64,000 nt of DNA from Protonemura montana. Its lineage: Eukaryota > Arthropoda > Insecta > Plecoptera > Nemouridae. Made by a program: the position numbers and the translations under genes. Position 1 is the stretch's first letter. Every line of letters begins with the position of its first letter. Positions 13,952-28,135 of this stretch are shown here, in pieces. The stretch spans positions 18,071,076 to 18,135,075 of the forward strand of contig OX387604.1 in assembly GCA_947568835.1 (NCBI GenBank), read 5' to 3'. The notes beneath the pieces were generated by a model. The model saw only the letters and a program-made list of their open reading frames with translations, was not told the origin of the DNA and searched no databases.

Positions 13952-14873
13952 TCCGGTGAACGTGAAATGAATATTTTCTTAATATTTCCAATGTTTATCT
14001 CCGACTTTTTCTTAAATCGTTCGCTTTACCCAGATAGCCGTAAAACACATTCTCGACAAATATCAACATACAAAGCTTGAAATACGAACGAAACCTAACA
14101 TTTTTTGGTCGTATTGAATCAAAGAAACGTCCCCTGCAGAGTGTATTTCAAGCCCAAGTCACGTCTAAACGGTAAAGAACTTCAACAAGGAAACGAACGA
14201 GAGAAAATACATAATAATATTGGTCAATATGTATGTAAGAACAACCATCCAGTCCCTGCGAATGCAGCGTCCACTCTTACCACTCCAAACCAGTGTTGCT
14301 AACTCCCGATGTATAGGCAACCATAATCGCATGCATGTGCGTGGACTGTTTTATTGCCTATACTGCCTGTTACCAGAGCTGGGGCTTTTCAAAATATATG
14401 CGGTTTCCTTTCTTGCCTCGAATTTCAGAACCCTTGGCTTCTGTCGGAATTCATACGTAGCCAACATTTTGTGTGAATGAAAGGAATACGCAAATGAAAT
14501 CCGATAATGTATGTTCTCGGATGTAATATGTATTATGATTCATAATATGTATAACATTAATATGTATAATATTATATAATACGTATAAATGCATAAATTA
14601 TTGATGATCTTAGCGTTATTTTGGGATGATAAAATGTGAAACCGAACTATTGTTTAGATAACTATTGTATAGAAAGCAAAATAGCCATAAAGCACAAATT
14701 TAAGTTCGGAATTTGTGATTAAAAAGAAAAAGAGAGCATACGCGGACTCGAAAACTGTGGAACTGCATAATTTTGATGTATTCACAATTTTGCAGAGTTT
14801 GGTGATAAAATATTAAATACTTTTGGCGGTACAACAGGAAAAGTGTATCCAAAAAAATGAAAATGTTCGTTAA
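13950..14873. other. AT-rich non-coding DNA
   Basis: No gene is recognised. The segment 14500-14600 is AT-rich with repeated ATAATATGTAT words. Frames at 14105-14480 are short and featureless. Confidence 0.5.
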
Positions 14874-15040
14874 TTTGAACAGTTACAGAACTGTTAGCCC
14901 GATTTTTCCTGAAATTTTAGGTTGAGAACACAAAAAATGTGCTCTACAAATTTTGTTCAAATCAGAGCGAGCGTTTGGCCGCTAGAACGCGAGCAAAAAT
15001 GCGAAAAAACAAACAAGCAAACCAACAAACAAATACAAGC
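14874..15040 (+). mobile_element. Putative non-LTR retroposon 3' end with CAAA-rich tail
   Basis: The segment contains a small hairpin (AACAGTT and AACTGTT arms around 14878-14895), then a stretch reading CCCGATTTTTCCTGAAATTT, a TTCAAATCAGAGCGAGCG segment, and finally an AAACAAACAAGCAAACC-type run up to about 15036. Known LINEs of the RTE/BovB type and their dependent SINEs often end with an 'aaatc-gg...cgtt...gcg' segment followed by a short-unit tail such as CAAA repeats, and this segment has that general layout. I infer a truncated 3' end on the plus strand. There is no coding portion, no clear target-site duplication, and the assignment comes from pattern memory only. It could instead be simple CAAA repeats beside unique DNA. 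Confidence 0.35.
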
Positions 15041-18000
15041 GATTTTTTTGGGGTAAGTGAAATTGAAGATTTCGCTCGCTTCGCATGCTACACTTATTAA
15101 TACTTTAGACCAGGGTGCTGAAGATGACGCTTTTTTCTATGGTTTTTCTTACCATCGGCCAATCTACACAGGGTTGAGATATGATACTGATAACCCTCCT
15201 TCATTCTAAGATTGAACAAGGTTGGCGTTTATATCACACGTTCATGGACTGCCTACCAGTTTAATGGGGAACAATTTGAGACAATGGGTAGTCATGATTT
15301 TGTTATGAAGGGCTGTTATGTCCGCAGTGTTGCTTTCTACCTGAAGAAATACATGGCACTTGGGCTAGGGTTAATCTCATAATAAATTTAAACACGACCC
15401 CCTCTAGTTCATGCCATAAGCCCTGAATTTTATATAAACGGCCATTTGTTAATTATAAAATGAGGTCATACGGTTTGGTTGCAAAATGCATTCGAAACAG
15501 TGCAAAATATGGTTACAGTAGGTCAAATAAACAAGGCGGACTTTCCATGTGATAAATAGTTACACCATGTTACACATATGCAACCACACGTTACGAGGCT
15601 GCTTTTCTTTTTTGTTTGTTTTGTTTTCGTATGTTGGGACTTGATTCCATTATATGATAATATGCATTCTGATATTCCATTTAAATTCTAAACAGACTTA
15701 AAACTATTTTTTTAAATATGATATAGAAATCAGATTCTTATTTCATATAAAGGTATTTTCCCTTGCATATTAGTTAGAAATTACTATAGCGTGCCATCTT
15801 AAATACCTCTAAAGTGGACAATTCAAAAATACAACGTAAATGTATAATAAAGGGGTAAGGTTTGTATTTTAATGAGCTCACATTCAACAACTTATCAATG
15901 AAGTTAGCAAGGTATTATTTCCTAATTAAGTTGTTTCGTGCTGAAACAAAATAAGAAGCGCACATCAAAAGACTTTAGAATTGAACTGTTTGCTTAACAA
16001 ACAAAGTTGCAATGAAACGCAAGTATTTTCCACTGAAACTATTCTGATGTCAACTTTATCTTCATGTAAAAAAAAAACTCGTCAGTAGTACACAGTTATC
16101 AAGTTTAAAAAATATGAAGAAATTAGCTGAACAGTTGAACGCGCAACGGAACCGCACATAGGAAATGAGCTAGAATTGCATTTGACAGTTGCAAAAGCTT
16201 GCTTTGTTGCTACAGCTGCTGTCTGGCTACTGCAGGTTGTGCTAGAAACTTTGAAATAATGGGGGCTTTTGAAAGAACTTCCATGCATAGCATAATTAAG
16301 TCCGTTTTCAGAATTTTAAGGATTAAATCTATCAAATCTAACGCGGCACATTGAATTTAGGATACGAAACTAGATAATGTCTGTTTTGCCCGTAGACTGT
16401 CAACTTTGCTTTTAGCCTCATTTTACCTCAACAATTAACTGACACAATCTAATTGGTATATGATAATAAAACACTCTCAGTACAAAACATTGTGTTGGTA
16501 CTACTAAGAGGAAGAGATTTTGATAAATCTTTAGCGAAAGCGACATGACACTAGCAACAGCAATGGGTTAGGAAAAGCAGAAGACCTTCTTTCGGAAAAT
16601 TAGGATGCCTGGAAGACCCGACGGCAGCAGAGAATCAGATTGGGAGTCCCGATGACCATGATGAGAACTTTTTGGCATATAAAGTGCTCAATTGAAATGG
16701 AATTTTCTTTCGTTTAACATAAAGACGTGTTTAAAAAATATATGAAAAATGATTAAAAATGAAACCATGAAACTGAGAATAAAAGTTTTCAATATTTATG
16801 CAGCTCGATGTCTTGTCTAGTTGGACTGTTGTTTTCAACTTGAACGCAGTGAATTGTACCGGAGGGTGGAAGGGGGGGGGGAGGATTCTTGGGGATGGCT
16901 GTCGGGTAGGCTTTGTTCTTGACAATGTGGGACTCAAGGCGAGAAGAACTCGGCAGACTGCTTGAGGTGGCAACGCACTCTCTAAAGCACACTTGGAAAT
17001 TCACTACTTTTTTAATGACAGCGAAATTTTTATTTAACAAAAAAAATGCCCTGTGGCACATTTTAGTCGTCAACTTAATTAAACTAGAACCAGTCAGTAT
17101 AAATTTTCAGTCGAGCATAAAACCCCGAGTTTAGAAATAAAACTCGGCTCGTTGAACACTCGACGTCAAATCAAACGAAACGTTTTGAATGTAACGTAAT
17201 TAAATGTGACCATTGACGCCCGAAAGGAGTGCTTTTTCCGTCTCCAGCCTTCCCACGACCCGTTGATGCTCGAAACAATGTCTAGGTCTATTCTCTAGAA
17301 AGTCTCGGTAAAACACCCATCAACACTAGAATATATTAGGAAGCACAAGCGACAGACATGATCAACATTCCCTTACCCCGCTTATGGTTCCCGTTGTGTT
17401 TCCCTATTTCCCTAGATGTAGTAGTATTTTGCTCCGTATTCTTCGATTCAAGCCACACCGCCATGTTCTATCCGGATTAATCCCGGTTGATTCCCCACGC
17501 GAGTGGTGTATAATTTTGCCACGGAAGCAAATCTCTATGTCTAAGCACGCAGATTAAACTAGCCACTGACCGTTGGGGGTTGGGAGTTGTGGGGTGTGCG
17601 ATGTGTAATGTGCTGTAGAGACGGAAATACAGTGCATGGTCGAACTCGGTTTCGGTCATCGAAATGCACCGGAACTGGGATCGGGAATGAGCCAGCTGGG
17701 TTTTCCCACAATGGTTCACTTCGTGTGCATCTATGATTCACGCTATAGGCGTCACCAAGTTCTAAAGAACGGGGAAATAGTCAGTTTGGTAAATGAATGG
17801 CACTTAGAGTATGGAAAAATATCGATTTAAACGCATAATAGGTGAAACATACACCCGGCTTATGACATTGGGAGTTGAAATGTGCGTTTTGAAATGCGCG
17901 TGCTGAGATTCTTATGGGTTGTGGCCATTTTTGAAATCTCCTGCTTTATGAATCCCTGCTTTGAGGGTCTGGATGTAGGGTTAAGTTTGGTGAACAGTGG

Positions 18001-18046
18001 CAGCCATGTTTTTTTGGCCATTGCCATTTGCCACGATGATAAAAAT

Positions 18047-18047
<1 letters not shown>
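15041..18047. other. AT-rich non-coding DNA
   Basis: No gene is recognised. Just after the putative retroposon end lies TTCGCTCGCTTCGC (about 15070). There is a G-rich stretch at about 16861-16884 (GGGTGGAAGGGGGGGGGGAGG). Frames at 16731-17134 and 17477-17830 are short, overlap on opposite strands and show no domain. Confidence 0.55.

Positions 18048-18081
<34 letters not shown>
18048..18081. repeat. C homopolymer, 34 bases
   Basis: Thirty-four consecutive C, the longest G/C run in the window. It produces poly-proline stretches in two overlapping plus-strand frames (17882-18211 and 17997-18221), which I treat as artefacts of the run. Confidence 0.95.
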
Positions 18082-18085
<4 letters not shown>

Positions 18086-21000
18086 TTTGATAACCGTGGT
18101 TTATGGGAGGCGAACCGGAAACGGATGTATGCGACTAGACCTTTTTGGCACGGGTTACAGAACTATTTCCGAAGCAATGCAGTGCATTTTATTTGCCAGA
18201 GTCTCTGTTAAGGTAAAATAATGAACGTACTGTGTATTTTATCGCTTAGTCGAAAGATGTTAATATTATATAATAATTAGAGTCATTTTTGGAATAAAAC
18301 GTAGGTTCGGTTTACTACTTTACGCTATTTCCATGATGGCTACGTATGGCTAGGTATGGCTAGGTATGGCTAGGTAGCGTTTGAAGTCTGACACTTCCAC
18401 TATTTTCATCACGAGAAACACAAAAACTAATGTTACTGGAACTATTTTATCAAGAAGAACCATTAAAAACAAGCGTCAGTGAACTAAAAAAAAAAAAACA
18501 TTACAAATCAAATAACGATTTTCAATCAACTTATTTTAAATAATTTATTTTGAAAATATCCATTTTTTACGCAACGCAATTTATTTCTAATAAAGACTGT
18601 GATCATAAATGTGTTTAAAAAAGAGAAAGAAATTTGATAACACAAATGGGACAGTGGCCCGTGGTTGTATGGTTTATTGTTTTAATTATGCCGGATACAA
18701 GCGTCCTGCGTTCCCGCTCCCCACGAAGAATGGGAAATATTTCGCTTAGAAATTAGAACTGTGCCATATTTGCCTTTAAACTCGCAGCAATATCCTAAAT
18801 CTACAGTAAAAAGCTCTTTAGCAAGGAAGCAGGACGCCGAAAGTTCCCACCGGGTATTTGAAAGACGGGTGCGTACCATGCGTACTTATAAGTTCCAGTG
18901 GGCGTTGGGGCGCAGCAACAAATGACCAGTGCGTGATATCGTCATTACACATTGTTGCCTATGAGTTCATATTTTGTTCGCTGCAAAAAATGTAACACAA
19001 AAAAAACAATTTCTTCCACTAGGTGTTTTTATTTTGCAGTACGACCTTTATGGGGGTTTCCTCCCTTCCTAAATAAATCTCGTCTACCACATTTTTTTTC
19101 TATCGGAATTTCACGATCCATTATACTGCACATTATATCCGTATCGGAAACCGGATATATGATTTTATTGCTCTGTCCAGGTTTTCTCGTTGCACACTTC
19201 CCAAAAGCCCTCTTCGGTATCGGATTGTCACCATTTCGTGGAATTGATAGCAAAATATTTTAAAATTAAGTGTCCATAAGAACCTTCAATGAACCTTTAT
19301 TTTTTCATATATCAGCTATCCAGAATAATCTACTTTTACGGTTTTACACTGGATTCATTTAGTAAACGCGAGTGAGCACTTCACTTTTCGTTAGTAAAAC
19401 TACCGTTTTATTGATTGTAATAAAAGACTAGAAGTCGTTTCCTTGCCATTTTCATTCCCAGCAGTCAATTAAGACATAACAATAAAATCCTAGAAAACCA
19501 GAACGAATAAACAATTCGAATCTGCTTATCTTCGCGAGTTTCTAATTTTACTTATTTTATGTCATATTTACCCGATCTTCTAAGATGTATTGCAAAAAAT
19601 GTCTCAACCACAAACTGGATAAAAAGTTGTTCTTATCACAAAAAAAAAAGTGATTGTGCATTTTTAATGGCGCCCCAGAAAACGTATCAAACAGATCACC
19701 TCCTAACAATGATTGCATTAGAAAATTAAACACCTATCAAACACCATTTTTATAGCAATACAAAAGCAAGGATTATCTCTTTTCCTCCAAATCGATCCCA
19801 CCATTTTCAACATTATCATGACGATCCACTCTTGTGAGCCCACAACCATGCACCCGGGTGCACACGAAGGTTCCCGGGTGTGGCCTGCGTGTTACGCTGC
19901 TGCTGGCACAAGGGGCACCCGCCGTCATATGCCATCATATGGTCAGCCTTGGCCCCTGCCTCTAACAGCTCCACCAGAAAGTTAAACAATGCGTTGTGTC
20001 ACAATAGTATGACATATAGTATAATTAGGTGATTGGGGTAACGTGTTGTGGGTAGTGGGTAGTGGGGTTGAGTCGTTGAGTAAACAAGCAGAGGTTTGAA
20101 TTGTGTTCCTACTACGGTTCATCCTGACTCTGTCCTGCTTCTGTGAAAAGGGCGGAAGAAAAATCAGTACTCACTAATTACTTTTGTCTACAATTTTTTG
20201 AAAATGTCAAAAATTGGCTGTGACGCTGTGATTTTAGTTATATTTGTATTTGGTAGATCATCCAACAAGAAACAATGGAGTACTGGTGAAGAGAATACTG
20301 GAAAATGGCATTTAATGTCAAATGTTATTTTATGACCGATTATTTCAATCTGTTGTTAGAATCGTAAACATTTTTGAAAATATTTTGCAAAAAACGAATT
20401 AAGTGTGTTTTTTTTCGGGAATGATTGTATCCACCCTCGCTTCCTTAATTTGCATATGAAAATGTGATACTAATTGTAATATTTTTTTGTATCTAAAATA
20501 TGACGTGTGGTTACGAGTTTCTACTCCCTGTTGCCCAACAGAGTTTTTACTCCCAAACCTCACGGAGTTGGAATTTTTCTGTTGATAGTTGAAGAAAAAG
20601 AGAGAACAATTTTGGGTGCGCCATGTATAAGCCACGAGTTTAATAAGCCCTGTTTATCTGCATACATAATATATTACCTCAAAGTAATTGGTGGTAGACA
20701 CAACAACAATGAATATCAATTGCTTTATTAATTTCATGTTAGTGTTAATGGAATGATCGGTATAAATGGTATGAATGTATGACGATGTTAATGAATTCAA
20801 TATTCTATAGGCATTGTCAATAAAGTAGTCAAACAAATTGCAGGAACATTTCGAGGATAATCTATCCATTGTAAATTTGTATACATGTTAAAGATATCAT
20901 TGTGAAGCAATAGTGCATTGAGCAAAAAAGTACGGCTTTTATATCAATACCATTCTTGCAATATTATCCTCAATGTTTAAATTAATTCACTTTTTTTTTC

Positions 21001-21233
21001 TCTCGTTTTAAATTAATCAGCTTGGCGTGTCAAGCCCTAATATAACCGAGTCCTCTTTTATTACTATGTCGCAAATAGTGAAATTCCTCTTTCGCTTGAA
21101 TAAAATACTACCCCTACGGTAGGACAATTTAAAAATAACACTGTGTAAAAATTAGTTAATATATGGGACTGTAATTAAACAGATTCTCATTGGATTAATG
21201 ACAATTTTTTACATAGAATTCAAGAATATCTGC
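18082..21233. other. AT-rich non-coding DNA
   Basis: No gene is recognised. A short 10-bp repeat (TATGGCTAGG, about four copies, one beginning with CG) lies at about 18337-18376. The 103-codon plus frame at 18952-19263 lacks any motif I recognise. Short A and T runs of up to about 12 bases occur. Confidence 0.55.
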
Positions 21234-21253
21234 GGGGGGGGGGGGGGGGGGGG
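21234..21253. repeat. G homopolymer, 20 bases
   Basis: Twenty consecutive G. A second G-rich stretch (GGTGGGGGTGGGGGG) follows at about 21455-21470. Confidence 0.95.
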
Positions 21254-24200
21254 CGATGAAACGTTCATTTGATTTTGGCTTTCGATGAAATTTCCACGCA
21301 TTCATAGTTACGATACTTCAATCTTGTTCATGGTTATGAACTTATATGTAATTATGCTCATGAGTTACGTTACTCTTTGTTTCAATTTAACGGGGGGGTT
21401 AACGGATACATACTTTCTTTTAAAGAGGGTGAACACTCTGATGGTGAAAGATTTAGGTGGGGGTGGGGGGCTAAAGAGGTAACCCCGATTCAACCATTGC
21501 TACACTACGTGAATATTGCATTTAAATTTTAAGGAAAATGATCGGCAGGCAGGTTCTTCTCAGTTTTGTGTCTAACATTTGGAAACTGTATTACAGCAAG
21601 TAAATTGTGAAAACTGTGTCTGTATTTTCACTTTGATACATATTCACTTTCTTCAGGTATTGTTTGGGTAGCCGTGGGTGTGGAAATCGAAACTGAGCAC
21701 AGCCAAAAGTTTAGGGATCATTGAGTTACATTCGTTGCCTGCAGCATTACATAATCACGGTTGTCAAAACAAACCTCTAACCACAAATTGTTTCAAGTTA
21801 ACTTTTGTTTTTTAATCTGAACTTCGATTAAGAAAAAAACATTGCACATACAAAATTGCTAAGTAGATGTATAGAATTCCTTACAGTTCATGGATCATAG
21901 AAGTCAAATAAACAAACAAGTCAGAATAAATAAACGTTTTTTAACTTAAAAATGCATAGTGGCCAGAGGCTACATATCAAAATACGTAGAAAGAAATACG
22001 TGAATTTCTACTAAGGAATTAAAAGCAGAATATTTTACCTGCATTTGTAGGAAAAAGAAAATGTAATTTACAACATAAATACAACGGTAAAATAACGGTA
22101 AAATAACGGCTAAATTGTTTAAGCACAAGAGTTATTAAATCGTATCCCTAAAGCCACGTGCAGAACGAGTTAGATTCAGTTCTCTTACAATACATGCAAA
22201 CAACATATTACACCACTATATTTCTGCACTTGGAACACATAGCTTAAATATATTACTTACGCAGAATATAATTTATACAGATAAAATGTACACAATTTGT
22301 ACAAAATAGCTGGACAAGAAACATCTAGATTCTAAATCTAGCCCTGTGTACCATCTGCAACAGCATGTTACCTTGCTCACTTTGCGGTTGCAAAAGCAGA
22401 CTGATTTACAACGTAGATAACCCCTAATGAATTGGTTCCGAATCTAGCCTGCAGTAGGATTAGAAGGTTTGCTACCATTATGCTTTATGAACAAGAAACG
22501 GGTAGTCTCGATCATAAACCACGCATAATACACGCATGTTTTCTTACTAAATATATTTAAAAAAGAAACACACACACGCACAATCTTAACTAAAATTGTG
22601 GCACTGGTATGGGAATGAAATGGAGGTGCTGTTCTCTTAAAAAAATGTGCTTTGAATCAGTAAAAAAGAGATTGAATTAAAAGATAATTATAAGAACTTT
22701 CAAGTTAAGAGAAAATATTATAAGAAAATTTATAAAACACCCAGAAAAAAACTGAAAGCAGTATTTTTAGTTTTTATTTCATTTTTATGTCTAAATTTGA
22801 AAATAATGGCGTAGGTTTTTCCGCATGAGCTAAATCAAACTCTATTTACTTGTTACATGACAAATTAGGGATGAGTAGGCAATATTGTTTATCAATTTTG
22901 AGTTTACGCTTGTTTCCATAACGACTGTTGAAATGTAGTAATGATACACAACTTGTTAAATATTGTGTTCTGACGGAAGGAATTATCATAATCGTTTAGA
23001 AATACATGCCAAATATTGATCAGCCATCGATGTTTTGTACCATTCCACAAATCACTGTCGCAGTTCTTCTATGAGTCGTCAATTTCACGAATAACGAGAA
23101 ATCCTATCTGCACGAAAATTCGTAAGAGTACTGATATACTAAACAACAGAGTCATTTGTAAATCAGCGCAACCCAACTCATAAACTTAAAAAGTCTATTT
23201 TCGAGGATAATAGTAAGATGATGCGAGATATGCAGGTTATTTTGTTACTATTCGCTTATCAACTTTTTATTCCTGAAAGTTTTTCATACTAAAATAAATC
23301 AAACCCTTTGTAAGAAAACTTGTTATGTTCTTGTGAGAAATCCTTTCTGTCCCAAAGGGAAAAGTTTTATATAGTTCTTTTAATGTAGGAATTTTGACCA
23401 AACGTCTTCTAATTTTGTTTTTGTCGGTCTTTTAAAGAGAAAATTTATTATGAGGAAACAATTTAATTGCGTCGTATATATAAAAGAGGGAGATAGCGAT
23501 ATGAACAGACATGATTTAATGAAATACTGAATGACAGTCAACTCTCCGCAATAAAATACGAAGAAAACAAAATGAAAAGTGACTGAACAAAATGAAAAGT
23601 GACTGAACAAACAAATAAATATATTGCTGAAAACGGAAAACACGAAAGGACCGTCAATTTTGCACATGGTATTTTATAAGACAGGATTGGTCTTTCTCTT
23701 GGCTCTTTGCTATCGGATATTTACCATTGAGACAGCAATCGGTTGCTGGGAAATCGGGAAATCAATTGCCGGGGCAACAGAGGTTGTTTTTCCTCTGGAC
23801 TGAGAGTATTCGTAGATTACAGCGTGCAGGTACAAAGAGGGCGTGTAAGCGTTCACATCAATCGCCATGATTAAATAGCTATTGTGCTGTACTCATGGGA
23901 TACTGCGCCATGAACACCGCACCGACGTTTTACACGATTACTAGATCTGATGTGTGCCAAACTCCCTTCGACCAGTTCCTGTTTCAGTTCCAGTGGCGCA
24001 ACTGCTCGTTCCAGACCATAAATGAAATTAAGCTTCTGGTCCCAAGTCGCAACTAGTAACCCTCAAGTATCGAAATAATGTAAAGTTGTTTTTGAGCACA
24101 AATTTCTTTGACTCACAAGAGTTCAGTTTGAAAAAGGTCAACAATCGGGATTATTGGAAATCTAAAATGTTCTCAAAAATGGAAACCAATAAACTCTACA

Positions 24201-27200
24201 AATATGCCTTGCATTGCAAGAGGGGTTAGGTAGTGATACTAATGCTTTTCTGTACCATTCTTCAGCACATTCTTCAGTGCCAAAAACTCTACTTAATTTA
24301 TTTGAAACCTTGTCCTACTCAGGTATAGTTTTATACCAAAGTGTCCAAGTTTTCCGCTGCTGATTTCCACTTGAAGTCTGTGCTTGTGGTTTGTGAGCTC
24401 TCGTGCACATAATGTGGAGGCACACCACTCGGGGAGACACATTTTACACGATTGCTTTCTGGTTTGGTAATTTTCTGTAACGCTGTTAAGCACCCGCAAT
24501 TCATCAAACATAACCAGTTTCATTTCGAGAACCACATGCTGAAGTTTTATTTAATTGACAAGCAGCAATTTCCATTATCGTGAAATATTTTTTTTTAATT
24601 TCTCATGCGGAATGTTTTATTGATTGAAGTAGCAGGTATTTGTAAAAAGAGTCGGGATTCACAGGTTTTCATGAATAGACGAGATTCAAACCAGGAAATA
24701 TTATCAGTTATTAAGAATAGTGCATTACATTTGCTTCGTAAAAAAAGAAAAAAAAACGAACATTTTCGATTACTAGTACTGCTTTATTGTATAAAAAACG
24801 TCAACTCAGTTAAATGAGAATTAAATAAAAAATATAATTAAAAAAATCCCACTGTTCTCCGAATACAAAAGCTTCCCAGGTGTCAATTATTCACAAGTTA
24901 TCAGTAAAGCTTTGGTAAAGCGGAACGAAATGATATCGCTAATACGTTCCTATGCCATACCAAACCCGTTTTCTATAGTTCACACATCATTTACCAATTC
25001 ATATGATACATTTAAGTTGATATTCAGAATGATCTTACGACCATTCAGCTTGACCGATCAGCAAAATGATTCCATTTCCATTTTCCATGCGAAGTTTCAT
25101 TTTCCACCCGCCTTTCCTGTCGACAATGAATGAATTGTCCGTATTTTCTCCGTGCATGGCGATGAATTGGTGATTGACATGGTGCTTTATCAAAACTCCC
25201 CCCACGGAATAAATAACCATCAGAGTAAGCCGCCGATTCATCTCCCCTTCCCCCCACCCCTTCACAACTCATGACGTACTCAACAACAACCCGAGTGTCA
25301 ATGCATGACGCATGTGTTAAGATAAATCAAATCACGTTTTATTATCATTAAAAATGCCTGGCATAAAAATTTTTGATTCGGAATCACTGCAGTCATTATT
25401 ACTTTTAATTTTAGAGCTGGAATACCCACTAGCGCGAAAGGTTTCCAGCCGCTTAACATGCATTCAGCTGTCTCGCGATTTAGTAGCGTTCGGTATTGAG
25501 AAAGGAATTAATCAATATTTTTGTTTGTTTCTCTAGAACTCACGGAATCTGAATCGGTATTTGAATTTTAAACGAACATGTTAAAATGATCATGTATAAT
25601 TTATAAAGCTCTTGTGCAAAGTCAAAAATACTACAGAAAAAAATGGAATACAAGGAAGAACAAAGTCACATTTTTGAACCGAAATGTTTATATTTCCTTT
25701 GTGCAATGAAGTCTGAAATCGGGGAGCCATAACGCTAAATAATGTAACGGAACACTGTCCTGTCAAACGTGCCTTGGAGATCCCCCACCCAACCAGCATT
25801 AAGCCTCGAGGTTTGACCTTGAAGAAAATAACCTCTTACAGAAATAACCTTGAATCGCCAACCTTGAGACTGCGGTTTCCAGGGAAGTCCTGCACAGCTG
25901 ATCAAGGGATATTCTAGAGCGTTTGCTTTTCCAAAGGCTTTACCTTCATTGAATCGGCTCCTCTCCCCCTACCACCCATTACCCTTCGCCCGACGCAATA
26001 TTCGATCGCAAACAAATATTCAGTCGAGATAACTACAAAATATCTTCACATGCAAAGCTAATTAATGGCGCTCGCCAATGATGTGCCATCAAGCAAATCG
26101 TTCTTTTTGCAAGTCAGTTACCAAACCTTATCAAAATCAGCATTGAACAAAGCAAATAAATACAAATTCACGATTTCAGATTTTACGCTTCAGCGCAATA
26201 TTCTATTTCAAATAGTAATTATGAGTCGAAATAAACAAAATAAATGTATTAACATTGCACAAAAAATAGTGCGTGCATATTATAAAAAAAACTAGGAATT
26301 AATCCTGTAAACCTTCAAACCTTGGTAAGCCCTAAAATCCTAGAAATTATTTGATCTAATTCGAGATTGAAAATTATATCATGAAAGTAGCATAAAATAT
26401 TCAGAACATAACCGTCACCTCTGCTAACAAACCAAACAATTTAACGGTACTGACAGAAATATTTCGGCACCTACATATTTAGTTTTTTTTTCTAACCGTC
26501 TTTGCATTACCAACTCCTGAAAACAGATTTTCGCATTGCAGTTGATCTATCCTCAGAAATTAATGTGACTTGAATTGCTTTTCGATTTGCAGCTCCGAAA
26601 TGATTGCTAGTGCTGGAAACACATGTGATCTGCGACCCACACACAGTATAATTTTGGGCCTCATTAACGGTTCATATTAACCCGGCTTGGCGCAGATTAA
26701 TCACTCCGTCCAATGCATTCGCATCGCCCCGTTTCGCTGACAGGAATTTTCGAAGGGAATCCATACATAACTGGAGAAGTAGGTAACTGATATGGTCAAT
26801 ACATACCACTGCCTTTTGCCAGTCAATAAATACCACTCCGTTGTTCAATAACTATCAATAACGATGATTTCAGTTGCAAGCTTATGATCGGAAAAGGATG
26901 GGTGTCAAGGGAGGGAGGAGAGACAGAAAATGTAAAGGGTTTTTGGTATCATGTACTTCTACATTGTCTCGAGGTTTTCTCGGTAGGATTAATTTAAACG
27001 CATTTATAGTAAAGACTAAGACAGTAAAGGTTTTATATAAACACGGTATGAAAACTGGAATATCACAATGTTTCTCGGTGCAATTACATCTACAGGATAT
27101 ACGTACAGGAAATAGGTACAGGAAATACGTACAGGAAATACGTACAAAAATCGAGTGAGCACTATAATAATGGGTGCGTTTCACTTCTACAATAACACAT

Positions 27201-28107
27201 TTAACACTATTAATACCTACGATTGTGTCGTGCTTGAATTCAGTTAAGAAAATAGCAAGAAGGCGCAAACAATATCTCGTAATCGCGCAGGTATGATGTA
27301 CTTAGGAGAAACCGGTGCTAGTAAACCATGTCAAAAGAAACCCACCGCTGCCACCAAAGTAAGACCGTATGTGCTCTTGTACGATTGTGTCTTCTCTCTT
27401 CCTACCTAATCTAACTTGGCCTAATCTGAGACAGTTAAATTGAGATTTACTAATTTTCATGTATATAGGAAATTACGGACGCTATCGGATCCAGCTGACT
27501 CCACCGCTCATAGTAAATTAAAATACACTAAATGACTTCAATTATTTTAATGGTCTAGTGGCACTTGAACGAAATAATGGCTAATTTCCAATGGTCAGCA
27601 CCAAAAAAGAGAAGCACAAACATAATTGTGTGTAAAAAGCGCGAGCCAATTTCCGTTTCAAAATGTGTATTGGTGCATAAAAAAATGATCCTCATTAATA
27701 GCAAGAGTAATAGCAATCCGAGTCAAAAAGTTTTCACCAAAAATTACAAAAAAAAATTTCCTCTTTCTACAATTTTTCAGTAAAATATAATAAAATATGT
27801 TTAACGAAATATGCAACAGTTTCTTCCACATTTGCGTGTTGCGATAGTACCTGCTAGCTACGAGTATGGATACGAAGAGACGTTACGCTTGCTTAATAAA
27901 GCGTCTTAATTCGCTTGTTGACAGCGGGCCGTTAAAACAGAGACCTGAAAGTCACTCGTGTTGCAACGAACTTTCCAGTTAGGCAGTTTGACTCGCTGCT
28001 CAGCACTCCATCACGAAACGTTACGCATTTACAATTACGAACAAAACACACGCACTCACACATTTACTCGTTCAATTCAAACTTAGCAGAAACTTGGAAA
28101 ATATATC
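21254..28107. other. AT-rich non-coding DNA with small tandem repeats
   Basis: No gene is recognised in almost 7 kb. Small direct repeats are seen at 22082-22112 (ACGGTAAAATA units) and 23568-23607 (two copies of AACAAAATGAAAAGTGACTG). Reading frames reach at most about 128 codons (minus, 26882-27268), and that frame crosses a 13-bp tandem repeat. I see no tRNA with both A and B boxes. Confidence 0.55.
27092..27143. repeat. 13-bp tandem repeat, 4 copies
   Basis: Four units of ACAGGAAATACGT (first ACAGGATATACGT, second ACAGGAAATAGGT) run head to tail without indels. Confidence 0.9.
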
Positions 28108-28135
28108 GGCGGCCGAAAGGATCCTTTCGGCCGCC
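28108..28135. repeat. Perfect 28-bp palindrome centred on GGATCC
   Basis: Reading from the outside, the left arm is GGCGGCCGAAAGGA and the right arm is its exact reverse complement, with no spacer. The arms contain CGGCCG and the centre is GGATCC. The element is GC-rich in an AT-rich setting, and the immediate flanks (TATATC on the left, AAATTC on the right) are not symmetrical. It could form a cruciform or hairpin. Its origin is unknown: a natural inverted duplication, a protein-binding site, or a library adaptor or cloning linker left in an assembly are all possible. Confidence 0.95.

Noticed and set aside
17882-18221. Poly-proline proteins
   Set aside because: Two overlapping frames gain proline runs from the 34-base C homopolymer.
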